The notes under the pieces were generated by a model. That model was not told the origin of the DNA. It ran no database searches and was given only the letters and a program-made list of their open reading frames with translations. A DNA stretch of 64,000 bases from Accumulibacter phosphatis (GTDB lineage: Bacteria; Pseudomonadota; Gammaproteobacteria; Burkholderiales; Rhodocyclaceae), in the NCBI RefSeq assembly GCF_000024165.1, contig NC_013194.1:1240001-1304000 (forward strand). The letters run 5' to 3'. How positions within the stretch are numbered: the stretch's first letter is position 1; every line of letters begins with the position of its first letter. Of this stretch, positions 27,880-35,792 are shown piece by piece. Position numbers and translations under genes: made by a program.

Positions 27880-28577
27880 GCCGCTGCCTCCTCGTCGCTG
27901 TGGAGGAGGGCCGCGACGACCACACCGCTCAGGCCGCCGATCACGATGTACCAGGCACCGGACAGCGCCAGCTTGGCCAGTGCGGCGGCGACGGCGCTGC
28001 TGGCGAGTACCGCCGCGGTACGCCGGCCCTTCCAGAAACCGGCGAGAATGGCGATGAACATCGCCGAGAACGCGAAATCGAAGCCATAGGCGGCGGGATC
28101 GCCGAGCGAGTGGCCGGCGATGGCGCCGGCCAGCGAGGCGGAAGTCCATACCAGCCACATCGACACGGCGACAGCGAAGTAGTAGGCGGGTCGCAGCGGT
28201 TCGGCAAGCGCCTTGCGCTCGGCGAAGGCCCAACTCTCGTCGGTCATCAGGAACATGGCCAGCAGCTTGCCCGGCGCCGAGAAGCGAGCGAGGTGCCGCT
28301 GCAGCGAGGCACCCATCAGCAGGTGGCGCACGTTCACGACGAAGGTAGTGAAGACGACGAGCATCAGCGGGACGGGGTCGCGCCACATGTCAATGGCGAC
28401 GAACTGCGAGGCACCGGCGAACACCGTGGCGCTGGTCAGCCACGCCTCGAAGGGCGAGAAGCCTCTGGCGGCGGCGAGCGTCCCCCAGAGCAGGCCGATC
28501 GGCGCCGCGGCGGCGAGCACCGGCAGGATGTCCAGGACGCCACGACGGAAGTCCGCCGCTCGCGAAGGCTTCAGCAT
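27876..28577 (-). CDS. azlC: AzlC-type branched-chain amino acid permease
   Basis: 233 aa inner-membrane protein of the AzlC/YgaZ family: LPVLAAAAPIGLLWGTLAA, TVFAGASQFVAIDMW and VVNVRHLLMGASL are hallmark motifs. With AzlD it exports branched-chain amino acids. Lies 25 bases downstream of the hybrid kinase gene and is probably in the same transcript. Confidence 0.93.
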   Translation of the reverse strand: MLKPSRAADFRRGVLDILPVLAAAAPIGLLWGTLAAARGFSPFEAWLTSATVFAGASQFVAIDMWRDPVPLMLVVFTTFVVNVRHLLMGASLQRHLARFSAPGKLLAMFLMTDESWAFAERKALAEPLRPAYYFAVAVSMWLVWTSASLAGAIAGHSLGDPAAYGFDFAFSAMFIAILAGFWKGRRTAAVLASSAVAAALAKLALSGAWYIVIGGLSGVVVAALLHSDEEAAA

Positions 28578-28602
28578 GCGCTGCTCCGTCGTCCGAGAGT
28601 GC

Positions 28603-30357
28603 TCAGAGCCAGCGCGCGAGGACCGCGTACAGTTCGTCCTGCTTGAACGGCTTGGCGATGAAGTCGTTCATGCCGCTGCTGAAACAGCGTTCGCGGTCGC
28701 CTTCGAAGACGTTCGCGGTCAGCGCGATGATCGGCATGGCCGCCCTCCCGGTGCTTCCCCGCGCCTTTTCGCGCGCGCGAATCTGTTGCGTCGCCTCGAA
28801 ACCGTCCAGTTCGGGCATCTGGCAGTCCATCAGGACGAGATCGAAGGGCTGCTCGGCGGTCATCCTGACGGCTTCGAGACCATCCTTGGCGAGGCTGACC
28901 TGCAAGCCGAAACGCTGCAGGAAGGCCTGCGCGACCAGTTGATTGACGGCGTTGTCCTCGACCAGCAGCACGCGCCCTTGCAGGCGCCGCTGCGGGCTGG
29001 CGAGCGGGTCGGCCGCGGGCGTCGCCGGTTCGTGTTGCGCTGGCTGGAACGGCAGCTTGAACCAGAACGTCGAGCCCGCGCCCGGGGTGCTGTCGACGCC
29101 GATCTCGCCTGCCATCAGCGTGACGATCTGCCGGGAAATCGCCAGGCCCAGCCCGGTTCCGCCGTGCCGGCGGGTATGCGAGACATCGGCCTGGGCAAAG
29201 GCGTCAAAAACTCGCGCTCGCTCCTCGGCTGCCAGACCGACTCCGGTGTCCTGCACGGCAAAGCGCAGGTGTTGGTCGTCGAGCCGTTCGACAGTCACCA
29301 CGACCCGTCCCGCCTCGGTGAACTTGATGGCGTTGCCGATCAGGTTGGTCAGCACCTGGCGCAGGCGTGCCTGGTCGGCGTGCAGCCCGGCAGGAACGTC
29401 GGCGCCAAGCCGCGAGGAGAGGGCCAGGCCCTTGGCGGCGGCAGTCGCCGCGAATGCGTCGAGTACATCACGCAGCATGGCGCGCAGGTCGAAGTCGCTC
29501 TCCCGCAGCTCCAGCTTGCCGGCTTCGATCTTCGAGAAGTCGAGGATGTCGTTGATGACGTCGAGCAGGCTCTGGCCCGAACGGTAGAGCGTTTGCAAGC
29601 GGCTGCGCTGCTGCTCGGCAAGCGGTGTGGCGAGGAGCAGTTCGGCGATGCCGAGCACGCCGTTCATCGGCGTGCGGATTTCGTGGCTCATGTTGGCGAG
29701 AAACTGCGACTTGGCACGGCTCGCCGCCTCCGCCGCTTCCTTGGCGGCATTGAGTTCGATGCGCAGGCGGATCGAATCGCTGGTGATTCTTTCGAAGCGC
29801 CGGCCGTTCGACAGGACGATATAGACGAACAGGAAAGTGGCGCCGCCGGCGATCTGCAGGCTCGTGACGCCGGAAGCCAGCAGCCACAGGGACATGGGGA
29901 TCAGGGTCAGGCCGGCCAGGGGCAGGAATGACCAGAAATAGGCCGACAAGGTGAACATGCCGGTCGCGGCTACACCGACCAGATACATGCCGATGAAGAA
30001 CTGAACGTCGCTACCCGGTGGCGGAAAGAGGACCGTGCCGACAGTCGCCCAGATCAGTCCGGCCGCAATCGTGCCGATCACGAATCGCCGAGCCCACAGC
30101 GGCGCTGCCGCCGGCGGCGGGTCGGCACGCCGATACGATCGGATCAGTCGATAGCGGCAGAGCGTGATGACATGGTGCAGCAGGTACCAGCCGAAAAGCA
30201 GGGGGTGCGGTGCCGACGTCCAGAGGGCCACCAGGATCAAGGTCGAACCGATGACCGACATCGCCAGGGTATGCGGCGTCAGCCGGTAGATCATGGCAAT
30301 CTGCTCGGCAAAGACCCGCGCTTCGATGTCGCTCTGTTGCCCGTCCGGGTGGGCCAT
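28603..30357 (-). CDS. Hybrid sensor histidine kinase with receiver domain
   Basis: 584 aa. Five to six TM segments in residues 25-185 form the sensor, followed by HisKA with phospho-His225 (NMSHEIRTPMNG), HATPase (LIGNAIKFT, DTGVGLA, GTGLGLAIS) and a receiver domain with phospho-Asp511 (VLMDCQMPELDG). It has no output domain, so it must pass the signal to a separate regulator that is not nearby. Lies 23 bases after maf and 25 before azlC. The sensory ligand is unknown. Confidence 0.92.
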   Translation of the reverse strand: MAHPDGQQSDIEARVFAEQIAMIYRLTPHTLAMSVIGSTLILVALWTSAPHPLLFGWYLLHHVITLCRYRLIRSYRRADPPPAAAPLWARRFVIGTIAAGLIWATVGTVLFPPPGSDVQFFIGMYLVGVAATGMFTLSAYFWSFLPLAGLTLIPMSLWLLASGVTSLQIAGGATFLFVYIVLSNGRRFERITSDSIRLRIELNAAKEAAEAASRAKSQFLANMSHEIRTPMNGVLGIAELLLATPLAEQQRSRLQTLYRSGQSLLDVINDILDFSKIEAGKLELRESDFDLRAMLRDVLDAFAATAAAKGLALSSRLGADVPAGLHADQARLRQVLTNLIGNAIKFTEAGRVVVTVERLDDQHLRFAVQDTGVGLAAEERARVFDAFAQADVSHTRRHGGTGLGLAISRQIVTLMAGEIGVDSTPGAGSTFWFKLPFQPAQHEPATPAADPLASPQRRLQGRVLLVEDNAVNQLVAQAFLQRFGLQVSLAKDGLEAVRMTAEQPFDLVLMDCQMPELDGFEATQQIRAREKARGSTGRAAMPIIALTANVFEGDRERCFSSGMNDFIAKPFKQDELYAVLARWL

Positions 30358-30380
30358 CGACGGCGTCTTCCTGTGGTCGG

Positions 30381-31004
30381 CTACAGGACGTAGCCGTAGC
30401 GCTTGAGCAAGCGGGCCGTCTCGCACAGCGGCAGTCCCATCACCCCCGAGTAGCTGCCGGCGAGATGCTCGACGAACATCGCGGCGCGACCCTGTATCCC
30501 ATACCCGCCCGCCTTGTCCATGGGTTCGCCGCTCGCGACATAGTGGCGGATTTCCTGCTCGTCGAGCGTGCGAAAACGCACCTCGCTGATCGACAGTGCC
30601 AATTCGATGCGGCTCTCGAAGCCGACGGCCACGGCGGTGAGAACGCGATGCGTCTTGCCCGAGAGACGCTGCAGGATGGCCTGGGCATCCGCGGCGTCCA
30701 CGGGCTTGCCGATCAACTCGCCGGCCAGCTCCAGTGTCGTGTCGGCAGCCAGCACCGGCTGCGCACGCAGCCTGCGCCACTGGACGATGCGGCAGCCGTG
30801 CTCGGCCTTGTTGCGGGCGACCCGTTCGACATAAGCGACCGGATCCTCGCCCGGCAGCGGTGTTTCATCGAGTCCCGGCTCGGCGCGCGGCGAATCGCGC
30901 AGGATGATGGTATCGAAGGCGACGCCGATCTGCGCCAGCAATTCGCGCCGCCGCGGGCTGCGCGACGCGAGGTGTACGCGAGGTTGCAGCAGATCGATTG
31001 CCAT
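30381..31004 (-). CDS. maf: Maf-family nucleotide pyrophosphatase
   Basis: 207 aa. Contains LASRSPRRRELLAQIG, ADTTLELAG, GKPVDAADA and the C-terminal YSGVMGLPLCET of Maf proteins, which hydrolyse non-canonical or pyrimidine NTPs. The order rsfS-rlmH-maf is conserved in betaproteobacteria. The start abuts the rlmH stop. Confidence 0.94.
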   Translation of the reverse strand: MAIDLLQPRVHLASRSPRRRELLAQIGVAFDTIILRDSPRAEPGLDETPLPGEDPVAYVERVARNKAEHGCRIVQWRRLRAQPVLAADTTLELAGELIGKPVDAADAQAILQRLSGKTHRVLTAVAVGFESRIELALSISEVRFRTLDEQEIRHYVASGEPMDKAGGYGIQGRAAMFVEHLAGSYSGVMGLPLCETARLLKRYGYVL

Positions 31005-31475
31005 TCAGCCCTCCCGGTGGTAAGGGTGTTTATGGACGATGCTGATAGCGCGATAGAGCTGTTCGCAGAGCACCAGACGGGCGATCGCATGCGGCAGCGT
31101 CAGGCTGGACAGGCGGATCGTCTCGTCGGCCTGTCGCTTCAAGGCTTCGTCGATACCATCGGCGCCGCCGATGACGAAAGCCGTGGCGCCGCCGGCACGC
31201 ATCCAGCCCGCCAGTCGCTCGGCCAGCTTCAGTGTCGGCAAGTCATCGCCGCGCTCGTCGAGGACGATCAGCCGGTCGTAGCCGTTGAGCGCCGCCAGCA
31301 GGCGCGCCTTCTCAGCCGCGAGCAGTTGTTCGCGGCTTTTCGAGCCACGCGCTTCCGGCTTGACTTCGACGAGCGCCACCGGCAGTTCGCGCGGCATGCG
31401 CTTGATGTACTCGGCGCAGCCCTCGGCCACCCAGTCGGGTGCCCGGTGGCCGACGGCGAGGATCCCCAGTTTCAT
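31005..31475 (-). CDS. rlmH: 23S rRNA (pseudouridine1915-N3)-methyltransferase RlmH
   Basis: 156 aa, the family length. SPOUT methyltransferase with VLDERGD, FVIGGADGID and the C-terminal LPHAIARLVLCEQLYRAISI and HPYHRE, all characteristic. Its ATG overlaps the rsfS stop (ATGA). Confidence 0.96.
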   Translation of the reverse strand: MKLGILAVGHRAPDWVAEGCAEYIKRMPRELPVALVEVKPEARGSKSREQLLAAEKARLLAALNGYDRLIVLDERGDDLPTLKLAERLAGWMRAGGATAFVIGGADGIDEALKRQADETIRLSSLTLPHAIARLVLCEQLYRAISIVHKHPYHREG

Positions 31476-31849
31476 CCCTGGGCGATGTCGCTGGTCGTGG
31501 CAGCGGCCCGGCGAACGCGTAGCGGTCCCTTGCCGCCCCACAGTTCTTCGAGGTTGTAATAACTGCGCACTGCCGGCTGCATGACATGAACGACGATGTC
31601 GCCAAGGTCGACCAGTACCCATTCGCCGACCTCTTCGCCTTCGCACGAGAGGACGCAGCCGCCGGCTTCGCGAACCTTGTCCTGCACGTTGCGAGCCAGC
31701 GACTTGACCTGGCGGTTCGAGTCGCCGCAGGCGATGACGATGCGGTCGAAGAGCGCAGTCAGGCGGCTGGTGTTGATGACCTCGATATCGCGGCCCTTGA
31801 TGTCTTCGAGCGCGTCTACGACGAGTTTTTCCAGTTGGGGGAGTTTCAT
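31472..31849 (-). CDS. rsfS: Ribosome silencing factor RsfS
   Basis: 125 aa. Binds uL14 and blocks subunit joining in starvation. Motifs DIKGRDIEVIN, GDSNRQVKSLA and GEWVLVDLGDIVVHVMQP are diagnostic. Placed between nadD and rlmH as in most proteobacteria. Confidence 0.96.
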   Translation of the reverse strand: MKLPQLEKLVVDALEDIKGRDIEVINTSRLTALFDRIVIACGDSNRQVKSLARNVQDKVREAGGCVLSCEGEEVGEWVLVDLGDIVVHVMQPAVRSYYNLEELWGGKGPLRVRRAAATTSDIAQG

Positions 31850-31856
31850 TGGCGGG

Positions 31857-32531
31857 TCAGTTCTCCTGGTAGAGGTGGTGCTTGTCAATGTGAGCGATGA
31901 CCGCGTCGGGCAGCAGATAGCGCGTACTGGCGCCGCTGGCCAGCAAGGCACGGATCTGCGTCGCCGAGATCGCCATCTGGGTCATGGCAAAGGTGACGAT
32001 GCGTCCCGACGGCGACTCGGCGAGCAGCGCCGGCTGGTCGCAGAAGTGGACGCTCCAGCAGGCCGCCAGCGTCGCGGGCAGGTCGGCGACAGCGATCGGA
32101 AAGCCCGGGCGATGAGCGATGGCGATATGTGCGAGGTCGAACAGCGACTGCCAGCGATGCCACGCGGGCAGGCCGGCGAACGCGTCGGCGCCGACCAGCA
32201 GTACCAGCGGCCGCTGCGGACCACACGCGTCGGCTCGCCGCAGACGCTCGAGCGTCTGCACCGTGTAGCTTGGCCGGGCAGCTTCGACCTCGCCGGCATC
32301 GACGGTGAAGCGAGGGTTGCCGGCGGTCGCCAGGCGAACCATCGCCAGGCGTTGTTGGGCGGCGGCTTGCGGCGCGTCACGCAGGGCCGGTTGGCCGGCC
32401 GGGATCCAGCGGATGCCGGCGAGGCCAAGGGCGTCGGTAGCTTCCTCAGCGAGGCGCAGGTGGCCGAGATGAACCGGATCGAAGGTGCCGCCGAAAACTC
32501 CCAGCGGCCTGTCGCCGGTGCTTTCAGGCAT
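31857..32531 (-). CDS. nadD: Nicotinate-nucleotide adenylyltransferase
   Basis: 224 aa. NaMN adenylyltransferase of NAD synthesis: GVFGGTFDPVHLGHL nucleotide site near residue 10 and the C-terminal ISATQIRALLASG motif. ATG at 32531 gives the normal N terminus; a longer frame exists. It overlaps the upstream membrane-protein gene by eight bases. Confidence 0.95.
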   Translation of the reverse strand: MPESTGDRPLGVFGGTFDPVHLGHLRLAEEATDALGLAGIRWIPAGQPALRDAPQAAAQQRLAMVRLATAGNPRFTVDAGEVEAARPSYTVQTLERLRRADACGPQRPLVLLVGADAFAGLPAWHRWQSLFDLAHIAIAHRPGFPIAVADLPATLAACWSVHFCDQPALLAESPSGRIVTFAMTQMAISATQIRALLASGASTRYLLPDAVIAHIDKHHLYQEN

Positions 32532-33300
32532 CGGCTTCGCTGGCGACGAAGACGTCCCGATAGCTGACGTAGAAGCTGGCAAACAGCGTCGGCGCGAGAA
32601 CGAGAACGACCAACACCATTGCCAGAACGGTCATCAGCCCGGCGCCGTCGGGCAGCATGGCCGCCAGAATCCCGAGGAGCAGCCCCGGTACCAGCGTTGC
32701 GACGACGAGGATCGCCAGCGAGTAGACGAGAAACGCCCGCCAGTTGCGAGCGCAGGCGAAAAAGCTGAAAAACAGTGCCTTGGCCGGCGAAAAGCCATGC
32801 CAGGCGGCGAGTACCGGCGCATACCAGTAGGCCATCATCAGTGGGCACAGCAGGGCCAGCGCGATCTGGGTGGCGAAGAGCAGACTGCCATCCGTCACCG
32901 ACGCTTCCTCCGGCTTCTGGCCTGCAAGCATCAAGCGCAGCAGCGCCCCGTCGTCGGCGAGCGCCGACAGCGCGAGAATCGCCAGCGTCGTGACCAGGTA
33001 GATCGCGCCGAGGGTCAGCAGGGAGCGCAGATTGCTCTGGAAACCCGAGAACAGCAGGGGCGGCGCCAGGGGGCGACCCGCTTCGATGTTGCGGCACGCA
33101 TTCATCAGGCTGACCGAGAAGGCCGGGATGCAAAGCGTGCTGGCGATCGTGCCGATCCACGGGATGACGTTCACCAGCGCCATCAACATCCAGTAGCTGA
33201 CGATCAGGAAGGTCAGCATCAGGTGATTCTGGCGAAACAGCCGGAAGCCGTCGGCCAGCCAGTGCCAGCCGCGCGCCGCGGGAAGAGTGAGTGGGTGCAT
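32524..33300 (-). CDS. BPSS1780-like multi-pass membrane protein
   Basis: 258 aa with about six TM segments. GWHWLADGFRLFRQNHLML followed by SVSLMNACRNIEAGR and a C-terminal FASFYVSYRDVF resembles the neighbouring gene at 33314-34063, so the two are paralogues (both end SYRD[VI]F). Function unknown; located between thrB and nadD. Start chosen at the ATG at 33300, 13 bases after the previous stop. Confidence 0.8.
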   Translation of the reverse strand: MHPLTLPAARGWHWLADGFRLFRQNHLMLTFLIVSYWMLMALVNVIPWIGTIASTLCIPAFSVSLMNACRNIEAGRPLAPPLLFSGFQSNLRSLLTLGAIYLVTTLAILALSALADDGALLRLMLAGQKPEEASVTDGSLLFATQIALALLCPLMMAYWYAPVLAAWHGFSPAKALFFSFFACARNWRAFLVYSLAILVVATLVPGLLLGILAAMLPDGAGLMTVLAMVLVVLVLAPTLFASFYVSYRDVFVASEADA

Positions 33301-33313
33301 GTGGTGAGAAAAC

Positions 33314-34063
33314 TCAGGCGGCGGCGAAGATGTCGCGGTAGGACGCGTAGATGGCGCCGGCAAGCACGGGGCCGAGGACCAGGAAGCCGAGGCCGACGGG
33401 TAGCGCCGCAAAGAAACACAGCACCATGACGATCAGGCCGAAGACCAGAAAGGCGACGATGTTCCGCAGGCAGGCGTTGAAGCTGGCCTTGAGCGCATCG
33501 ACCGGCGGCATGTCGTTGAAGAGGACCAGCGCCGGCGCAAACCAGATGGCCATGGCGATCGGTACGGACAGCGCGAGCCAGAGCATGGCACCCACCAGAA
33601 AGCCGCCGACGGCGATGCTGGCACCCACCGGACTGCCCATCATCAGGCCGCCGGCCAGGCCGCCACCGGCGAGCGCGAGGACCAGTAGCGAGACCAGCAG
33701 CATGCCGATCATGTAGAGCACCCCGAGCATCATCAGCGGGCCGGTATTGCGCTGGAAACCGGCGAAAAGATCGGCGATTTCCAGCGTTTCTTCACTGGCC
33801 ACCTTGCGGCAGGCGACCAGCATGCCGGCGGCGAGAACCGGGGTCAGCAGGTGGGCGGCGAGTTGACCAATAAGGGGAACGATCGCCAGGCCGATGAAGA
33901 TGACGATGGTAATGACCATCATGGCGATCCAGGTGCCGGGATTGACGATGAAGGTCGCCCAGCCCTGGCGGAGCCAGTCGAAGACATTGCCGACGTCGAC
34001 GCTGCGGCTGTTGCCACTGAAGGTGGGAGGGAGAATCGGGAAGGGTTCGTTTTCCATGACCAT
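33314..34063 (-). CDS. BPSS1780-like multi-pass membrane protein (paralogue)
   Basis: 249 aa, about six TM segments, with WLRQGWATFIVNPGTWIAMM, GMLVACRKVASEETLEIADL and the ending YASYRDIFAAA typical of the BPSS1780 membrane family. An ATG two codons downstream (34057) is equally possible; no clear ribosome site is seen. Tandem duplicate of the 32524-33300 gene. Role unknown. Confidence 0.82.
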   Translation of the reverse strand: MVMENEPFPILPPTFSGNSRSVDVGNVFDWLRQGWATFIVNPGTWIAMMVITIVIFIGLAIVPLIGQLAAHLLTPVLAAGMLVACRKVASEETLEIADLFAGFQRNTGPLMMLGVLYMIGMLLVSLLVLALAGGGLAGGLMMGSPVGASIAVGGFLVGAMLWLALSVPIAMAIWFAPALVLFNDMPPVDALKASFNACLRNIVAFLVFGLIVMVLCFFAALPVGLGFLVLGPVLAGAIYASYRDIFAAA

Positions 34064-34101
34064 GTCGGGAGGGAGTTGAGGGAGTTGGGGGAGAATGGAT
34101 G

Positions 34102-35067
34102 CTAGCCGGCCTGACAGCGCGAGGCAAGCCGGGCGTGCCCGGCATCCGCCGCGCGGCGAGCCCGCAGGATCGTCCGATAGGTGTCCGGTTGCCGCCGGAC
34201 GATGAGCTTGCCGGATCGCGGCAGATGATGGTCGAGCAGCCGTGAGGTCCAGAAGCGCAGCGCCGCCGCGCGCAACAGCGTCGGCCAGGCCGCGCGTTCG
34301 CCGCGGGCGAGCGGCCGGCGGGCGTCGTAGGCGGCGACAAGTGCCTCGCTGCGCGCATCGTCGAGCGCACCGTCGGCGGTCGAGCACCAGTCGTTCACGG
34401 TCACCGCCAGATCGAAAAGCAGATCGTCGACGCCGGCAAAGTAGAAGTCGAGCACGCCCGTCAGCCGGTCGCCGACAAACAGCACATTGTCGCGGAACAG
34501 GTCGGCGTGAATCACGCCGCGCGGCAGGTCGTCCGGCCGACAGCGTTGCTGATGCTGGAGTTCGTCGCGCAGCAGTGGGGCATCGTCGGCGCCGAGGTGC
34601 GGGACGATCTGCGCGGCGACCTGCGCACACCAGGCGGTATCGCAGTGGTGCGCCAGGGGAGCCGGGAACGACTGCGCTGCCAGGTGCAGCTCGGCGAGTA
34701 GCGTGCCGATGGCCGCGCACTGCGCCAGACTCGGCGCACTCTCGGAACGACCCGGCAGCCGGCTGACGACCACCGCCGGTTTGCCGGCGATCTCCTTGAC
34801 ATACGCCCCGGCGCGGTTGGCGACCGGCTGCGGGCAGGGAATGCCGTGCGCGGCCAGATGCGCCATCAGCTCGACATGAAAAGGCACTGCCGCCCGCGCC
34901 ACCTGTTCGAAAACGGTCAGCACGTACGGCCCATGCGTGGTCGTCAGAAAGAAGTTGGAGTTCTGCACGCCTTCGGCAATCCCTTCGAGCGCCACCAGCG
35001 TCCCCAGCGCATAGTCTTCGAGCCAGGTTGCCGCCTGCTCGGCGCTCAGCGGGGTAAAAACCGACAT
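34102..35067 (-). CDS. thrB: Homoserine kinase, APH-fold type
   Basis: 321 aa. Phosphorylates homoserine in threonine synthesis. Belongs to the aminoglycoside-phosphotransferase-fold ThrB of proteobacteria: starts SVFTPLSAEQAATWL, GVQNSNFFLTTTHGPYVLT, and Brenner motif GVIHADLFRDNVLF plus DFYFAGVDDLLFDLAV. Next to DUF2782 and divergent from polA, the usual betaproteobacterial arrangement. Confidence 0.94.
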   Translation of the reverse strand: MSVFTPLSAEQAATWLEDYALGTLVALEGIAEGVQNSNFFLTTTHGPYVLTVFEQVARAAVPFHVELMAHLAAHGIPCPQPVANRAGAYVKEIAGKPAVVVSRLPGRSESAPSLAQCAAIGTLLAELHLAAQSFPAPLAHHCDTAWCAQVAAQIVPHLGADDAPLLRDELQHQQRCRPDDLPRGVIHADLFRDNVLFVGDRLTGVLDFYFAGVDDLLFDLAVTVNDWCSTADGALDDARSEALVAAYDARRPLARGERAAWPTLLRAAALRFWTSRLLDHHLPRSGKLIVRRQPDTYRTILRARRAADAGHARLASRCQAG

Positions 35068-35118
35068 CGTGTTGTGGCAGGGTCGGCAGGCGGGCAGTTA
35101 CCCTTCAGGGCAGCGTAC

Positions 35119-35460
35119 TCAGAACGTGCCGATGACCCATTGCGGGACGCTGACGTCATGGTTGCCCATCGTCTCCTGGGTGAAGTTGCCGTCGCCCTGC
35201 CGGTCGATCAGCCAGTAGGGAATGCCGTCGGCCGGGGTGACCTTGACGCGGTAGAGCTTGCCGTTTATGCGGTGTTCCTCGACCGTGTCGCCCTCGCGCT
35301 TCTTGATCGTCACCTGCGGTTCGAGGGCGGCGTCGAAGGGCGCCATGTCCGGCGGTGGTGGCGGCACGGCCGGCAGCGGCTGCAGATTGGTCTGGGTCTG
35401 CGCAACCGCCGACGCCGCAAGGAGGGCGAGGACGGCAAAAAGGGCGGGGGGGCGACGCAT
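35119..35460 (-). CDS. DUF2782 small exported protein
   Basis: 113 aa with signal peptide (RRPPALFAVLALLAASAVAQ), a Pro-rich linker (LPAVPPPPPDM) and the DUF2782 core (EPQVTIKKREGDTVEEHRING, VTPADGIPYWLIDRQGDG). Function unknown; linked to thrB and polA in many betaproteobacteria. ATG at 35460 chosen over an in-frame TTG two codons upstream. Confidence 0.88.
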   Translation of the reverse strand: MRRPPALFAVLALLAASAVAQTQTNLQPLPAVPPPPPDMAPFDAALEPQVTIKKREGDTVEEHRINGKLYRVKVTPADGIPYWLIDRQGDGNFTQETMGNHDVSVPQWVIGTF

Positions 35461-35792
35461 GAGCAAGCTTCCAGGTGGTCAATCGGTGAATGGCATGAAC
35501 CAGTGTCGATTGTAGTACAGATTGACGGGCATCCCGCGTTCGCCAGACGGCGCCAGCACTGTCGCAGCGCGCCGGTCGCCGGGATGCCGCGCCGTTTGGC
35601 CGCCCGCTCCGGTAGCGGGGGGCCAAACGGTCGGCCGGCCATTCGGTGGGTGCGGCGAACTCTGCGATAATGCCGGGGAGTCGCCAGACCTCGCAGGCCC
35701 GCCGAGTTTGGCCAGCGGCTTTGCGGTCTGGCGCAGCATCTCCTTCTCGCTCTTTCGTTTTTTCGTCCTTTCGCCCTTGCCATGGCCTGCCG
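35461..35792. other. Divergent intergenic region between DUF2782 and polA
   Basis: 332 bases. A TACAAT at 35509-35514 (minus) could be the -10 of the DUF2782-thrB transcript, without a matching -35. At 35474-35485 lies GGTGGTCAATCG, the same 12 bases that form one arm of the palindrome at 59551-59577. No convincing polA promoter was identified. Confidence 0.4.
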
